Source: Symbiodinium natans (taxonomy: Eukaryota > Sar > Dinophyceae > Suessiales > Symbiodiniaceae). Taken from it: DNA of 64,000 nucleotides. The stretch is taken from assembly GCA_905221605.1 (NCBI GenBank), contig CAJNDS010002193.1, forward strand, positions 532,465-596,464, given 5' to 3'. Made by a program: the position numbers and the translations under genes. Shown here piece by piece: positions 42,478-54,540 of this stretch. Position 1 is the stretch's first letter. Every line of letters begins with the position of its first letter. The notes below the pieces were generated by a model that was not told the origin of the DNA, ran no database searches, and saw only the letters and a list, made by a program, of their open reading frames with translations.

Positions 42478-43505
42478 GGGCTTGAGGTCACTTGAAGTCT
42501 TTAAGGTTCAGTGGTTTGAGGTCTTCGAAGGGTTTAGGGCTCGGCCTTGGAATTAGGGTTTAGGTGTAGACTCCGAATGCACATTGAAAGACCACAGCTC
42601 AAGGTTTAGTGTGTGTGTGTGTGTGTCGCCATTCCTGAACCCCTACCTTCTGTAAGACCTTGTGCCCTTCTCCTGGGGTTTGGCTGCTTAGAGTTTAGGG
42701 TTGAGGGTTTAGGGTGTAGGGTTTAGGGTTTAGGGTAGTTTGGTTTAGCCTCTGGGTTCCCGCAACATCATCGGATCCTACTTGCTATCGGCACCGGATG
42801 GTGTGGGAAGGTGCCAACCCCACACCCTCACCCTGAACCCTAGACCCCAGACCCTAAACCCTAAACCCTAAACCCTAAACCCTACACCCCCAAGCCCTTT
42901 ACCCTAAACCCCAAATCCCACTTCCAAGCTACATACAAGTGGGGCACTTCCAGCAACTGTGAGGCGAGATCCCGTGATTTGTTCTCAGTAGGTAGATTTG
43001 GGTATTCGGAACCTTGAGGGGTACAACCTTAGGGGTACGAGTCTTAAGCTCTGGATATAGGTTTTTCCTTGAACCTTAAAACCGCAAACCCCAATTAAGC
43101 GCAAGAAGCCAGCTAGTGAGTCCCCTATGGTGTCAGACGTGTTAAAGGTTTCAGTCCCTAGACGATTTCACGGTTGAGGGTTTAGAGTTTAGGGTTTAGG
43201 GTTTAGGGTTTAGGTTAGGGTGTAGTGTCAGTGGGATTGCGCGTCAGTTCAGCATGGGGCCCCTTATAGCTGCGGAACCAAAAGGGGACATAGTCTAAAG
43301 CCCCAGAAGCATAGACACTTCAGTTTCGGGTTCACCCTAAAAGCCCTAAAAGCTCTATACACCCAACAAAAAAAAACAACATCTAAAACAGAAGGCCCTA
43401 TAGCAACCCCAAAACTCTACACACCCTAAGAAGCACAGAAGCATGGGCTCTCTCATTGAGGGGCTTTCGGCCCTTGTTCAATCCCATGTAACCCATGCAT
43501 AGAAC

Positions 43506-43612
43506 CCCCCCCCCCCCACCCCTTCCCCCCTCCCCCCTCCCCCCCCCACCCACCCGCACCCCCCCCCAACACCCGCACCCCCCCCCCCAACCCGCACCCC
43601 CCCCCCCCAAAC
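43506..43612. repeat. C-rich tract
   Basis: About 107 bp of almost pure C with A and T spacers, able to form several G-quadruplexes on the minus strand. It creates the Gly-rich and Pro-rich frames here. An open frame at 43780-44016 beyond it has no recognised domain. Confidence 0.85.
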
Positions 43613-45408
43613 CCCGCGAAGTCTACCCCAGTTGTGGGGCCCCACGCCAAAAAACTATCTTGTTTGGGGTTTGGAATTTAGGGTTTTGGGTTGGGGTTTC
43701 GGGTTTGGGTTTCGGGTTTAGGGTTTAGGGTTTAGGGTTTAGGGTTTAGGGTTTAGGGTGGCGGGCGATTCATGGCAGTGTGACTGTTTGGGCGATTAGG
43801 GTGCCACAATTAAGTCAAGTCCCCCGGGAGTCGTTTGAACATTTCGCGCGGCGCGCCTTTCTATTGGTTGCCGGCCCGCGTTCCGTTCAAATTCATACAG
43901 CCGCATCCCTTTTAACATCACATAACAAACCCGGGACCGTTTCAAGAGAGACAAAATCAGCTTTTAGACTGTTTCAAAGGAGGAGGGGGAACACACTAAA
44001 GCAGGTACAACGTTAAAAAAGCCCTTGCCTTAGGTTTTGCGTCGCTTGCTGCCAATGCTGGCACGAGGACAAGTCGGCGTGGCTTGGACTGGGATGAAGG
44101 TACTATATCCCCCTTGGGAATTATTTTTTATATAAAACCCAAGAGGATATTAAACACACTATGTTTTATCAGGTTCTAAGGGGAGTATAGGGTAGGGTTT
44201 TCAGGGCTTAGACTTTAGTAGCAAAGCCCCTGAACCCGACACCCCTGAGACCCAGAAACTCCCAAACCCCTAAGCCCTAAGCCCTGAACCTTTGGGGACT
44301 TGGGCGCCTTGGACCCTGAACCCTAACCCCTAGATTCAGAACCCTTGGGGTACTTTGGCCTACCAGGGCTTTCATGCAGCTTCGATTGTTTATTTTTCGG
44401 CTCTTTCGATAAGCCTTTTCTGATCTGCCGAAACCCTGCATCATGAACCCTTTTGGGGCGAACTGTTACGGTCATGACAGTTTGTCGGCTTGGTCTAAGC
44501 TGCACTTGAAGGTTCAGGCCCAAGTACAACTGCAGTTACAACACAGGTATTATAAGCCCCCTGTGTCCCCTGATACGGCCAACAGTGGAGTATAACCAGG
44601 AGGCCTCTGCAACCATCCTTCAGATGGTCTGGGGTCTTGTTGAGGAACGTAGTTAATATGAGGTACCCCGAATGCAGGGTTGTTTCGTCAACAGTGTGGG
44701 CTACATGGTCAGTTTAGTGGTTTGCTTACTGTCTTGGGGTAGTTACGTGGCCCCTTAATTCATCTGGTCCCTTACCTTCTCTAAAGGATTCTGATGTATG
44801 GGTCCTTGGGTTTGTACAGGGTATACAAAGGGTATATAAGGGGGTCCCTCTTTAAGGGCCCATATTATGAAGGGACCATGTAACAACAAGAGCCCTAAAC
44901 CCTAAACCCCAAACCCCAAACCCTAAACCCGTTTAGGGCTTAGGGTTCAGGGTTCAGGGTTCAGGGTTCAGGGTTTAGGGTTTAGGGTTTAGGGTTTAGG
45001 GTTTAGGGTTAGCTCGGGGGTTCGGAGCTTTAGGACTTGCAGATTTTTAGGACTTGTTCGACTTTTGGGGCTTTAAAGATGTCTGTAACTTTGAGGGTTT
45101 AGGGTCTAGGGTTTTGAATTAAGGTTTGGCGGAGAATGGCTTGAGGGGGGGGGGGGGGATTAAGGGGCATCTCCATGCGTGAGTCCACGCATTTTTTTGT
45201 TTGTGTGTGTGTGTGTGTGTGTGTCATGCGGTGGTTTCAGAGAGAGTTTGGGTTTAGTGGTTTTAGGACTCCAGCCTTAAAGTCAGGGGTGCTTAGGATC
45301 AGGGACTCATGACGTATGAGGTTTAGGGCTTAGGGTCACATGTGTGGTCAGCTTCAGCGCTTTGGGCCCAAACCCTAAACCCTAAACCCTGTGATATAGC
45401 TACCCGAG

Positions 45409-45468
45409 AAACTAGAGAAGGAAATTGCAGACTGGACATCAGTCTCTGCAATCCGCTCTGCAAGTGAG
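45409..45468 (+). CDS. Coiled-coil micro-exon (20 codons)
   Basis: A 60-nt frame reads KLEKEIADWTSVSAIRSASE between CCCGAG and a GT donor (GTGAAGG). CCCTAAA lies upstream and TTTAGGG downstream (45485-45525). Same length as the other 20-codon modules. Confidence 0.6.
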
Positions 45469-46005
45469 GTGAAGGAATCCTGTTTGGGGTTTAGGGTTTA
45501 GGGTTTAGGGTTTAGGGTTTAGGGTTCACAGAAGAAAGCACCGCACTACTCGGCCTCTCAAGCAGCAAAGCAAGCGGAAATCGGATGCAGAGCATGTGGA
45601 GGAACATGACAGCTGTGCGGCAACGATTGCAAAACGGATAAAGCCACTAGGGCATGGGCATAGGGTTTAGGGTTTAGGGTTTAGGGTTTCGGGCTTAGGG
45701 CCTTTAGGGTTTAGGGTTGCCTAAAAAGCCCCTGCAAACCCAAAAGACTACCCTCTTTGTGGCTACGTTATGCTTGGGTCTAGCTTTGCGGCCTTGTTGG
45801 TCCGGGGGCACCTTCTACACAATGAACAGGTAGACCCCTTTTGAGGGCTAGGAGCCCTCTTTTTTCTATGAGGACTTGTAGTGCCCTAAACCCTAAATCC
45901 TAAACCCTAAACCCTAAACCCTAGCCCTAAACCCTAAACTCTAAACCCATTGGGGATGTAGGGGTTCTGGCTGATGATGAAGGTTTAGGGCTTGGTTTTC
46001 TTCAG

Positions 46006-46044
46006 GTGTGCAGCGGAGATTGAGAGCTGGGGGCTTTGCCGCGG
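46006..46044 (+). CDS. Possible micro-exon
   Basis: After TTCTTCAG the plus strand reads CAAEIESWGLC (frame offset by one base) toward a GC. Plausible coiled-coil fragment, borders weak. Confidence 0.35.
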
Positions 46045-46353
46045 ACCCTCCCCTTCAGAAAACAAACCTTGGGGTTTGGGGTTGAGGTTTTAGGGATGAG
46101 GGTTTAGGGTTTTAGGGATGAGGGTTTAGGGCTTGGGGTTAGGGGTTAGGGTTTAGGGTTAAGGGTTGGGGGTTGAGGTTTTAGGGCTGAGGGCTTAGGG
46201 ATCCCTCTACTTCGGGTGCAAAAGCCCAATGTTGGGTATGAGGTCTAGGGAGGAAGAAAAGACAATCAAAACAACAAATCAACAAGACTAGCAAAACAAA
46301 AAAGAACAAATAAGATGCCAAACAAAAAAAGCCCAGGGCTTAAGATTTTTGAG

Positions 46354-46385
46354 CCGATCCGAGGGAGACGCTGGACCTATCCAAG
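46354..46385 (+). CDS. Possible micro-exon
   Basis: A 32-nt segment after TTTTGAG reads (A)DPRETLDLSK before a GC donor (GCCGAG). A further short candidate, DPSVLG, is at 46652-46669 before a GT donor. Phases cannot be checked across these. Confidence 0.4.
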
Positions 46386-46556
46386 GCCGAGGTTTTTGGT
46401 TATGGCCATGAGGACCGGAGCTCAGGGCTTCTCGGGGGGTTTGGGGTTTAGGGTTTGGGGTTTAGGGTCTAGGGTTTTTGGGATTTTCAGGGCTTTGAGT
46501 GTTTTGAGGATGTGGGTTCGGATTTTGGGGCTTCAGTTGCATACTTGCTACCCCCC

Positions 46557-46646
46557 CGGACCCTAAACCCTAAACCCTAAACCCTAAACCCTAAACCCTA
46601 AACCCTAAACCCTAAACCCTAAACCCTAAACCCTAAACCCTAAACC
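46557..46646. repeat. CCCTAAA array
   Basis: About 12 perfect heptamers leading up to the possible exon at 46652. Confidence 0.9.
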
Positions 46647-47083
46647 TCCAGGATCCGAGCGTTCTGGGAGGTCACCCTGAACCCTGACTCTTCTAAGGGT
46701 TGTAAAGCGGCTTCTTGGGGGCGCTTCCCGGAGAGACACCAAGGCTACTTGGTTCAGCAAGATTTCTTCTGGCCTGAAGTAGTATGCTTAGGATCGCCTG
46801 CTATGAGAAGTTGAGTGACAGTTTGTGAGTCGGAGTTGGTAGAGTCTGGCTTCTAGCCCGCTAGTGTTTCAGGGCACTGTGTTGGTGTCTTTTGATTGTG
46901 TAGGGTCCAAGGTGTATATACACATTAGCATTCTATCATATGTATATATATATAGTTATAGTTATAGTTATAGTTATGTATGTATCTATATATATATATA
47001 TGTATATATAGCAAACCAACACATATATGTAAAAAAAATGCACACGTTTATATGCACAATGTTTTTTACATGTATCTTGGCAG

Positions 47084-47179
47084 GAGGGCGAAGAAGATGA
47101 TGAAGGCGGCTACGCCTTCAGCACCGGGCTGGGTGCGAAGGACCACCGCCTCACTTCTCCCGCCTCAGGGATTTACAGG
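47084..47179 (+). CDS. Acidic linker exon before the PDZ-like repeats
   Basis: A 96-nt, 32-codon exon reads EGEEDDEGGYAFSTGLGAKD and then HRLTSPASGIYR. The acceptor is TTGGCAG after a pyrimidine-rich stretch and the donor GTGGGG. Acidic start and low hydrophobicity suggest a flexible linker between the coiled coil and the PDZ-like region. An imperfect duplicate of the next exon may lie at 47550-47600 (PSTSSIKLPYVS). Confidence 0.55.
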
Positions 47180-47752
47180 GTGGGGGACGCTTTGGGGTTC
47201 AAGGGTTAGTTAGGTTTAGGGTGTAGGGTTTAGGGCAGGGAAGTTAGGTTTAGGGTGTAGGGTGTGGGGTTTGGGGTTTAGGGTTGAGGCTTCAGGGTTC
47301 TGTTGGGGAGAGGGGGTGGGAGAGGGGGGAGAGGGGGAGATTGGGGGGGGGAGGGAGATTGGTGGGCAGCCCCTTCACCTAACCCCCAAAATGTATATTT
47401 TGGAACCTCAAAAGGGCTTGGGGTTTAGTTTTCACCATCACCTGAACCGTTTTGCTTAGGGTGTAGAGTTGAGGTCACAGAGTTATTGCTTGGGTCGATG
47501 AGAGGCTTCGGGCGACGCAGTGTTGAGGGCACAGCGTTTATGAGCGTATGCCCTCGACCTCCAGCATCAAGCTGCCCTATGTTTCCCTCAGAAGAGTCTT
47601 CAGGGTGTAGGGTTTAGGGTAACTAGGACCCTTTTTTCGCGGTTTTGGTGGCGGTTGTAAGCAAGAAGGGCACCCTGTTTAGTCCTGGGCTACTCTTGGC
47701 TCTAGGTAGGTTGATCGAGCTTAGGGTTTTTTTGGGCCGTAAACCGCTCGAG

Positions 47753-47839
47753 AAGGATGCGCCCTCCACCTTCATCATCAAGCTGCCCCGGACATCTGGC
47801 AGTGAGCGGCTGATGTTGGACAAGACCGACGTGCACAAC
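47753..47839 (+). CDS. PDZ-like domain 1, exon a
   Basis: An 87-nt, phase-0 exon reads KDAPSTFIIKLPRTSGSERL then MLDKTDVHN, between CTCGAG and a GC donor (GCGGGG). This is the first beta-strand and the carboxylate-loop region of a PDZ-like unit. In related dinoflagellate proteins it runs FTVxLDKxxGxRLGxDV. It joins in phase to 48828. Confidence 0.6.
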
Positions 47840-48827
47840 GCGGGGGGCTTAGGTCCTAGCCTTCCCAGGGAAGGCTAGGCCTACACCCTAAGCCCTGAAC
47901 CCTAAACCCTAAACCTAAACCCTAAAACCCTAAACCTGAACCCTGAACCCTAAACCCCTAAACCCTAAACCCTAAACCCCTAAACCCTAAACCCTAAACC
48001 CTACATCCAGACAAGGCTGGGGTTCAGGGTTTGGGGTTGAGGGTTTGGGGTTCTGGGTTTAGAGTTTAGTTTAGGGTCTTGGGCTCAGGATTTCAGATTC
48101 TGGGCTTAGGGTTCTGGGTTTAGGGTGCTGGGGTCAGGGTTCAGGGCTTAGGGAAGTTTTTTTTTGGCTTGCTGGCACGCTTGTCCTGCCAAGGGGCGCG
48201 ATGTTGTTTTTTTTTTGATTTGCTTTGCATGGCCGAGGGGCTGAGGGCTGCGCTCGAACCCTCAACCCTAAACCCTAGATAAATCCTTTAAACCTCCGAA
48301 TCAACAGTGCTTGCAACACCTCCGCAAACCCTGTTCCCTAAACCCCTGTAAGCCCGTAAGCCCGGAGAGACCCCTTAAACCCCGTACAATCCCTGAACCG
48401 CGTTCAGGGTTTGGGCTTTAGGCTGTAGGCTTTAGGGACCAACACCTAAGCCACCTATACACCCTGTAAACCCATAAACGCCTTTCAGCCCCCTACAAAC
48501 CGCCTTCAGATTTAGATCTTCGGGAGGTCGCCGGCGCCAGGGGGGCGGAAGGTTGGGGATAACCCCTCAAACGCTTAAGTTGCTGAACTCCTAAGCTAAC
48601 CCCAGACCAACCCTTCCTAAACCTTAAACCCTAAACCCCAAACCCTAAACCCCAAACCCCAAACCCCAAACCCCAAACCCCAAACCCCAAACCCCCAAAC
48701 CCTAAACCCTAAACCCTAAACCCTAAACCCTAAACCCAAACCCAAACCCTAAGCCCTAAGCCCTAAACCCTAAACTCAAACCCCCCAAACCCCTGAAGCT
48801 CCCCCTTTTTGTTCCAACATCTCTGAG

Positions 48828-48860
48828 GTGGTCATACGAGAGGTGTCGGGCCAGCTCGTG
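48828..48860 (+). CDS. PDZ-like domain 1, exon b
   Basis: A 33-nt, phase-0 exon reads VVIREVSGQLV. The acceptor follows a clear pyrimidine tract (CCCCCTTTTTGTTCCAACAT, then CTCTGAG) and the donor is GTGACT. It forms the beta-strand before the WN motif: joined to 49423 it gives SGQLV|EWNKAHPEQ. Flanked by CCCTAAA-type arrays and TTTAGGG. Confidence 0.65.
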
Positions 48861-49422
48861 GTGACTTGGCATTCGGGCTCTTCATGCTTAAGGATTGTAG
48901 GCAATTGTAGGGTTTAAGGGTAGGGTTTGGGGTTTAGGGTTTAGGGTTTAGGGCTCAGGGCTTAGGGTTTAGGGTTTAGGGTTTGGGGTGTGGGGTTTGG
49001 GGTTTGGGGTTTAGGGTTTGGGGTTTAGGGTTTGGGGTTTAGGGTGGCACTGAGCCCTAACCTCCCTGGTCCCTGGGACATGTTGTATTTCCCCGTTTGG
49101 TTTCAATCAGGGCCTTAGGGTTGATACGGTTCATAGAGGGCTTCGGAGGACCGTCTTTTGAGCAACCTAAGCCCACGAAAGCCCCCAATGTCCCTAAACC
49201 TTAACCCTCAACCCTAGGGTTGCGGTTTTGGGGTTTAGGGTTTAGGGTTTAGGGTTTAGGGTTTAGGGTTTAGGGTTTAGGGTTTAGGGTTTAGGGTTTA
49301 GGGTTTAGGGTTTAGGGTTTAGGGTTTAGGGTTTAGGGGTTAGGGACCCTTAACCACACGGACTCGGGCTTCGGGACCCTTGACCCTAGGGTGCCCAGGC
49401 CCCCGAATGCAATGCCCCCGAG

Positions 49423-49475
49423 GAGTGGAACAAGGCACATCCCGAACAGTGTGTAGCTGCCTTTGACCGGATCGT
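49423..49475 (+). CDS. PDZ-like domain 1, exon c
   Basis: A 53-nt exon reads EWNKAHPEQCVAAFDRI plus two bases. The acceptor is CCCCGAG and the donor GC (GCCGCC). The leftover GT joins the first G of 50131 to make Val: FDRI-V-QINGQ, the DRIVxxNG core of PDZ-like units. This phase-2 junction, broken across a 655-bp intron, is strong evidence that both exons are real. An earlier acceptor at 49398 would add APECNAPE. Confidence 0.7.
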
Positions 49476-50130
49476 GCCGCCGAGCTGCACTGGGATTCCC
49501 GTTTAGGGTTTAGGGTTTAGGGTTTAGGGTTTAGGGTTTAGGGTTTACGTGGTCCCCTCAGCAATTCCCGAAAACCCGAAGCCCTATTCCCACTCAGGAA
49601 TTCTGTTCTGCTGTGTATAGATGTGGATGTGTTTTTTTTGTTCAACGGCTCGAAGGGGAGCATCGTGAGTATAGTTCCACGTGGTCCACTTCGAGTACCA
49701 TGATGGAACTCTCTACCCTAAACCCTAAACCCTAAACCCTAAACCCTAAACCCTAAACCCTAAACCCTAAACCCTAAACCCTAAACCCTAAACCCTAAAC
49801 CCTAAACAACCCTTAACCCAAAACCCTAATGTCTGGCTCTCATCTTACGGGCACCTCAGGCCCGAGCATGGAGAGAGTTCCGGATTTAGGGTTGAGGCTT
49901 TGGAGTCTCCTGCTTATTGCAACCTATTTTGCGTGTTTTTTAACACTTGGCAGCCCAGTGGTACCCTTTTTGCCCCCTTTTGTTGGTTCAAGCTTTCCTT
50001 ATAAGGTCACCAACCCCCCAAAAAATGGTGCCCTTGTTGTCGTATGGTTGCTGGGCTCCCTTGTAACAGCAGAAGCCCTAAACCCTAAACCCTAAACCCT
50101 AAACCCTGAAACCCCTGAAACCCTTTCGAG

Positions 50131-50182
50131 GCAAATCAACGGGCAGAAGGTTTCCGCCAGTGATGTCGACTCCTTGCTGGAG
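50131..50182 (+). CDS. PDZ-like domain 1, exon d
   Basis: A 52-nt exon starts one base before QINGQKVSASDVDSLLE and ends before a GC donor (GCTGCG). Acceptor TTTCGAG. It supplies the NG turn and the second helix. Together with 49423 it totals 105 nt, whole codons. Confidence 0.7.
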
Positions 50183-50214
50183 GCTGCGGGGGAGGGGTTG
50201 GGGTTGGGGTTGAG

Positions 50215-50430
50215 GGTTTAAGGTTTAGGGTATTATAGGGTTTAACAGGGTTTAATAGGGTTTATAGGGTTAAATAGGGTTTAATAGGGTTTATAGGGTT
50301 TATAGGGTTTATAGGGTTTATAGGGTTTGTGGGGTTTGTGGGGTTTATAGGGTTTATAGGGTTTATAGGGTTTATAGGGTTTATAGGGTTTACTGGGTTT
50401 ATAGGGTTTATAGGGTTTAGGTTTCACAGT
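50215..50430. repeat. GGGTTTATA nonamer array
   Basis: About 20 units of a 9-bp TTTATAGGG variant in the intron after exon d, which keeps a Gly-Phe-Ile frame open on the plus strand. A diffuse version is at 26245-26465. Confidence 0.85.
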
Positions 50431-52850
50431 ATAGGGTTAGGGTTTAGGGTAAGCCCTGAACTCTTGACCCGAAAGCTTCGGCTTCAACAGGGCCAGAGGC
50501 CTTTCAGCTGGTCAGACTCCTAATTTTAGGGTTTAGGGTTTAGGGTTTAGGGTTTAGGGTTTAGGTTTAGGGTTTAGGGAGAGCAGGTTGTAACGGCGGT
50601 GGTGGACTGGGGCCCATTTCAATTAAGAAGCTTCTACGGGCTGCTTTTAGGGCTTGTAAGGTTTAGGGTTCAGGGTTTAGGGTTTAGGGTTTAGGGTTTA
50701 GTTAGGGTTTAGGGTTTAGGGTTCAGGGTTCAGGGTTCAGGGTTTAGGGATTTAAGGGCTTATTCAGGTGTAGTGTGGCCTTATTTGGGCCACGCCGAGG
50801 ATCGACTCATGACTGTGTACTGAGGGCTTTGGGGTTCAGACTTGGGGTTTAGGACTGAACCCCCCTTCCCAGAATCACATGGCCTACTTTCGTAGAATTC
50901 CCACACACATCACTTTCGTACTATTCCTTCAGGGTTTAGGGTTTAGCCAAACCCCTTTGAAATCTGAGCAAAATCCACCGCTGCGGCTCAGAAAAGCTCC
51001 ACAGCGGACGCCTATCTCACCATTCAGCGGCCAGCAACGTGTGCGGCAAGTAACCCTAGGACCCATACCCTGTTCCCCTGACTTGGGGGCCCCTTTTCGG
51101 TGAGGGCTTGGGGTTGAGAGGTTTCTCCCTAAACCCTAAACGCTAAACCCCAAACCCTAAACCCTAAACCCTAAACCCAAAACCAGCGGCTCAAGGGTTT
51201 AGGCTGCCGGGGCTTGGGAGCTTAAAGGTTTGAGGTCATGGTTTGGGGATTTAGGTTTTAGGTTTCGCGTTTCATGGCTTTGGGATGTTTTCCACTTGTG
51301 CGGCACCCCTACGCTTGCAAGAATGCCCAGCAGCACACTATTCAAAATGCAGGGGATGCAGAGAGTCAACCCGAGAAACGCGCGGGCGCTGAAGTAGCTC
51401 CTATTTCCCGCATTACTCCGTATAACCGCTATAAGCTTATACCTACTGTTTGCTTAAGAACCCACCAACATACACAAATTAATAATCCCCATATTACCCT
51501 TGTGGTGAGGGAGAATATTTTTTGCCGGGTTCTTAACAAATAGTAGTGACCATGGGTGCTATTCCCCATATCAGTCTTAATCCCTAAACCCTAAACCCGA
51601 AGCCCTAAACCCTAAACCCTAAACCCTAAACCCTAAGCCCTAAACCCTAAACCCTAAACCCTAAAGGAATTCAACAGCCCAACCTCTGAGCTCTGATTTT
51701 CGGGGGAGTTTCATGGGTTCCCCTACTACCCCCCCTCGAAACCTAAGGTTCCCCGCCCCCATAATTAGGAGCAGCCCTAAACCCTAAACTAAACCCTAAA
51801 CCCTAAACCCTAAACCCGTCAACACCTGTGCAAGACCCCAAACAAGGCTACAGGGGAACCAGGAGAGAGCCGGGCTACACCCCATGAAAGGGTTTAGGGT
51901 TTATAGGGTTTAGGGTTTAGGGTTTAGGGTTTAGGGTTTAGGGTTTAGGGTTTAGGGTTTAGGGTTTAGGGTTTAGGGTTTAGGGTTTAGGGTTTAGGGT
52001 TTAGGGTTTAGAGCTTAGGGTTCTTTAAGGCTTTAAGGGGGGGAACCTTGGGGGCGGGTAGTGTAGAGGTGCTAGTAGGGGAACCCAGGAGCGGTGCAGG
52101 GCTCCGTCGCTTTCCCTTAAGAGCCCTAAACCCTAAACCCTAAACCCTAAACCCTAAACCCTAAACCCTAAACCCTAAACCCTAAACCCTAAACCCTAAA
52201 CCCTAAACAAAGAACTCGCGCCTACTTCTTCGTAGGTCTCCGAAGAATCCCTGCTTGGAGGTTCGTGGGTACTTATGAGTTCGCCCAAAGAGAACTGCAC
52301 CTGTAGCCCCTTCTAGCCCACTGGGGTACTTAAGGGGCTTAAAAATGGGTGTTTAGGACTTAGGGTTTCGGGTTTAGGGTTAGGGTTTAGGGTTTCGGGT
52401 TAGAACTACACTTATACTCTGTTGATCACAGGTACCTACAGGGGCGTTTTGGGGTATTGGGTCGATTCTAAAGGCTTTAGAGCCTAGGCCCCCAAACCCC
52501 GAGGCCACCGAAACCCACAAAGCCATGAAGCCATCAATCCCTGAAACCTCAAACCCTAAACCCTAAACCCTCTAACCCTAAACCCTGAACCCTCAAACCC
52601 TAAACCCTAAACCCTAAAGCGTGATTTCAAAGCCCTCAAACCTGCAAATGTGTAGGCTTTTGGGCCCTGAAGGCTAAAGCCCAAAATGGCAACCCTTCAC
52701 AAACCCATGCAAATCCTAAAAGCAATCTTTCAAACCCAAGCCCGTTAAATTAAACTAAACCTGCTCTAAAATCCCATGTCGCCTTAAACCCCAAACCCCA
52801 CACCCTGAACCCTAAACCCTCAACCCTCAACCCTAAAACCCGACTCCGAG

Positions 52851-52904
52851 GTCAAGCGGAAGTTAACGCTGATCAGACCTGGGCCACTTGACCCGGCACA
52901 GACG
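52851..52904 (+). CDS. PDZ-like domain 1, exon e
   Basis: A 54-nt, phase-0 exon reads VKRKLTLIRPGPLDPAQT with CTCCGAG acceptor and GTAAAC donor. It is the last beta-strand of the unit (KLTLIRP). Adding exons a-e gives about 93 residues, the normal size of a PDZ domain. A small additional exon in the 2.7-kb gap before it cannot be excluded. Confidence 0.65.
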
Positions 52905-53127
52905 GTAAACCCTAAACCCTAAACCCTAAACCCTAAACCCTAAACCCTAAACCCTAAACCCTAAACCCTAAAGTGAGGGTTCAGACCGAAGTTCTTCAAC
53001 TCGGCGGTTGAGCGTTCCGGGGTTCCCAGGGTAAGAATGGAACGGATCGAGTTTCCTAGGACCCACCCAGAGCAGGCCCTTATTCCCTTCTTTACGCTTT
53101 AGACTTTAGGGTATAGGGTTTAGGGTT

Positions 53128-53256
53128 TAGGACCCAGAGTAGGGCCTTATTCCACTTCTTGTGGGCTAGGTTCCCTTATATTAGCCCCTTTAAACCCAAA
53201 AAAGGCACCCTTTGTATTCCGAGGCTACTCCAGGGTCTAGTTTCGATTCAAGCTAG
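53128..53256. repeat. TIR element, family B
   Basis: Starts AGGACCCAGAGTAGGGCCTT and ends GGCTACTCCAGGGTCTAG, with the GGCACCCTTTGTATTCC hallmark inside. A truncated second start lies just upstream at 53058. Confidence 0.65.
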
Positions 53257-53739
53257 CTCTCGTTCAGGCTCCAAGCGTAAACCCGAAGCCAGCCAACCCT
53301 GAACTTACAACTCCTAATTAAAGCCTCAACCCACTTGAGCCTAAATCCCTAAACCCAAACCGAAAACCCATATAACCTCCTCCTTAATGAACCCTTGAAC
53401 AACCTTTGACTCTAAAGCCCAAGCCGTCTGAACTCTGAACGCTAAACCCCTCTAACCCTAAGCCGCAAATCCCTAAAGTCCTAAACCCTATGCCCTAAAC
53501 CCTAAACCCAAAATACCCCGAACCCCAAATACCCCACACCCAAAATACCCTAAACCCAAAATACCCTAAACCCTAAACCAAAAAAGCCTAAACCCAAAAC
53601 CCTAAACCCAAAATTCCGAAACCCCAATTCCTAAGCCCTAAACCTAAACACCCTACACCCTAAACCCTGAACCCTAAACCCTAACCCCCAACCCCTAACC
53701 CCTAAACCCTACCTAACCGAAACCCCCCCCTCCCCCAAG

Positions 53740-53794
53740 TGGTGCCCAGGAAGCTGGGGGTCGACCTCCACTACCGGAAGACATCCTCCAAAGC
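53740..53794 (+). CDS. PDZ-like domain 2, exon a
   Basis: The plus strand reads VPRKLGVDLHYRKTSSK plus GC, then a GT donor (GTGGCT). RKLGVDLHYR matches the RxLGxDV segment of this repeat family. The leftover GC joins the G at 54181 to make Ala (SSK-A-NITEG). The acceptor is either CCCAAG at 53739 or CCCAG at 53749. The frame beyond 53794 is intron. Confidence 0.65.
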
Positions 53795-54180
53795 GTGGCT
53801 CACGCCGCCTGGCCTGCAACAGCTGGCCTTTGGTTTAGGGTTTAGGGTTTAGGGTTTAGGGTTTAGGGTTTAGGGTTTAGGGTTTAGGGTTTAGGGTTTA
53901 GGGTTTAGGGTTTCAGGTCTAAGGTTCAGGGTGGACTACTTCGAAGCTTCTGTTGCCTTAGTAAGTCTACGTAGTATCTCCTCTAGAAACCCCATTAGTT
54001 CCCCTAACCCTGCTTACTGTAAAGTCCAAACCCTAAACCATCCCAATCCCGCAACCTGAAGCCTAAACCTTAAAGTTCCATTTCAGCAGCCAGCCTATCC
54101 CACCTACCTACTTAACGAACCCTAAACCCTAACCCTAAACCCTAAACCTAAACCCTAAACCTCTCAACCACCGGACCCAG

Positions 54181-54217
54181 GAATATCACAGAGGGGCTGG
54201 TGCTCAAGTGGAACCAG
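54181..54217 (+). CDS. PDZ-like domain 2, exon b
   Basis: A 37-nt exon after GACCCAG reads NITEGLVLKWNQ, then a GC donor (GCCTTG). EGLVLKWN is the same module as SGQLVEWN in domain 1. It ends in phase 0 and continues into 55841. The longer frame through the purine tract at 54250-54530 is an artefact. Confidence 0.7.
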
Positions 54218-54299
54218 GCCTTGTCACCACACCGCTTGCGCTTTGCAAGCGCAAGAGACAGAGAGACAGAAAGCGATAGCGAGAGCGTTGGGGCGTACC

Positions 54300-54540
54300 G
54301 AGAGCACGCGGGGGTCTCCCACAAGCCGAAACAAAGAAGTAAAGAAAGAAAGACAGAAATAAAAGAAGAAGTTAAGAAGGAAGGAAGAGAGAAGGAAGAA
54401 GAAAGAAAGGAAGGAAGGAAGGAAGAAAGCAATAGAGGAAGAAAGGAAGGAAGGATGAAAGGAAGAAAGGAAGAAAGGAAGAAGGAAGAAAGGAAGGAAT
54501 GAAGAAATAAAGAGAAAGAAAGCGAGAAAAGGGAGAGGGT
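54300..54540. repeat. GGAA-rich purine tract
   Basis: Imperfect GAAA/GGAA repeats over about 240 bp, generating long Lys/Glu and Ser/Phe frames on opposite strands. Confidence 0.85.

Noticed and set aside
54200-54502. 100-residue charged protein beginning with the PDZ-like exon
   Set aside because: Only the first 37 nt (54181-54217) match the PDZ-like module. The rest is a GGAA microsatellite beyond a GC donor that joins correctly to 55841.
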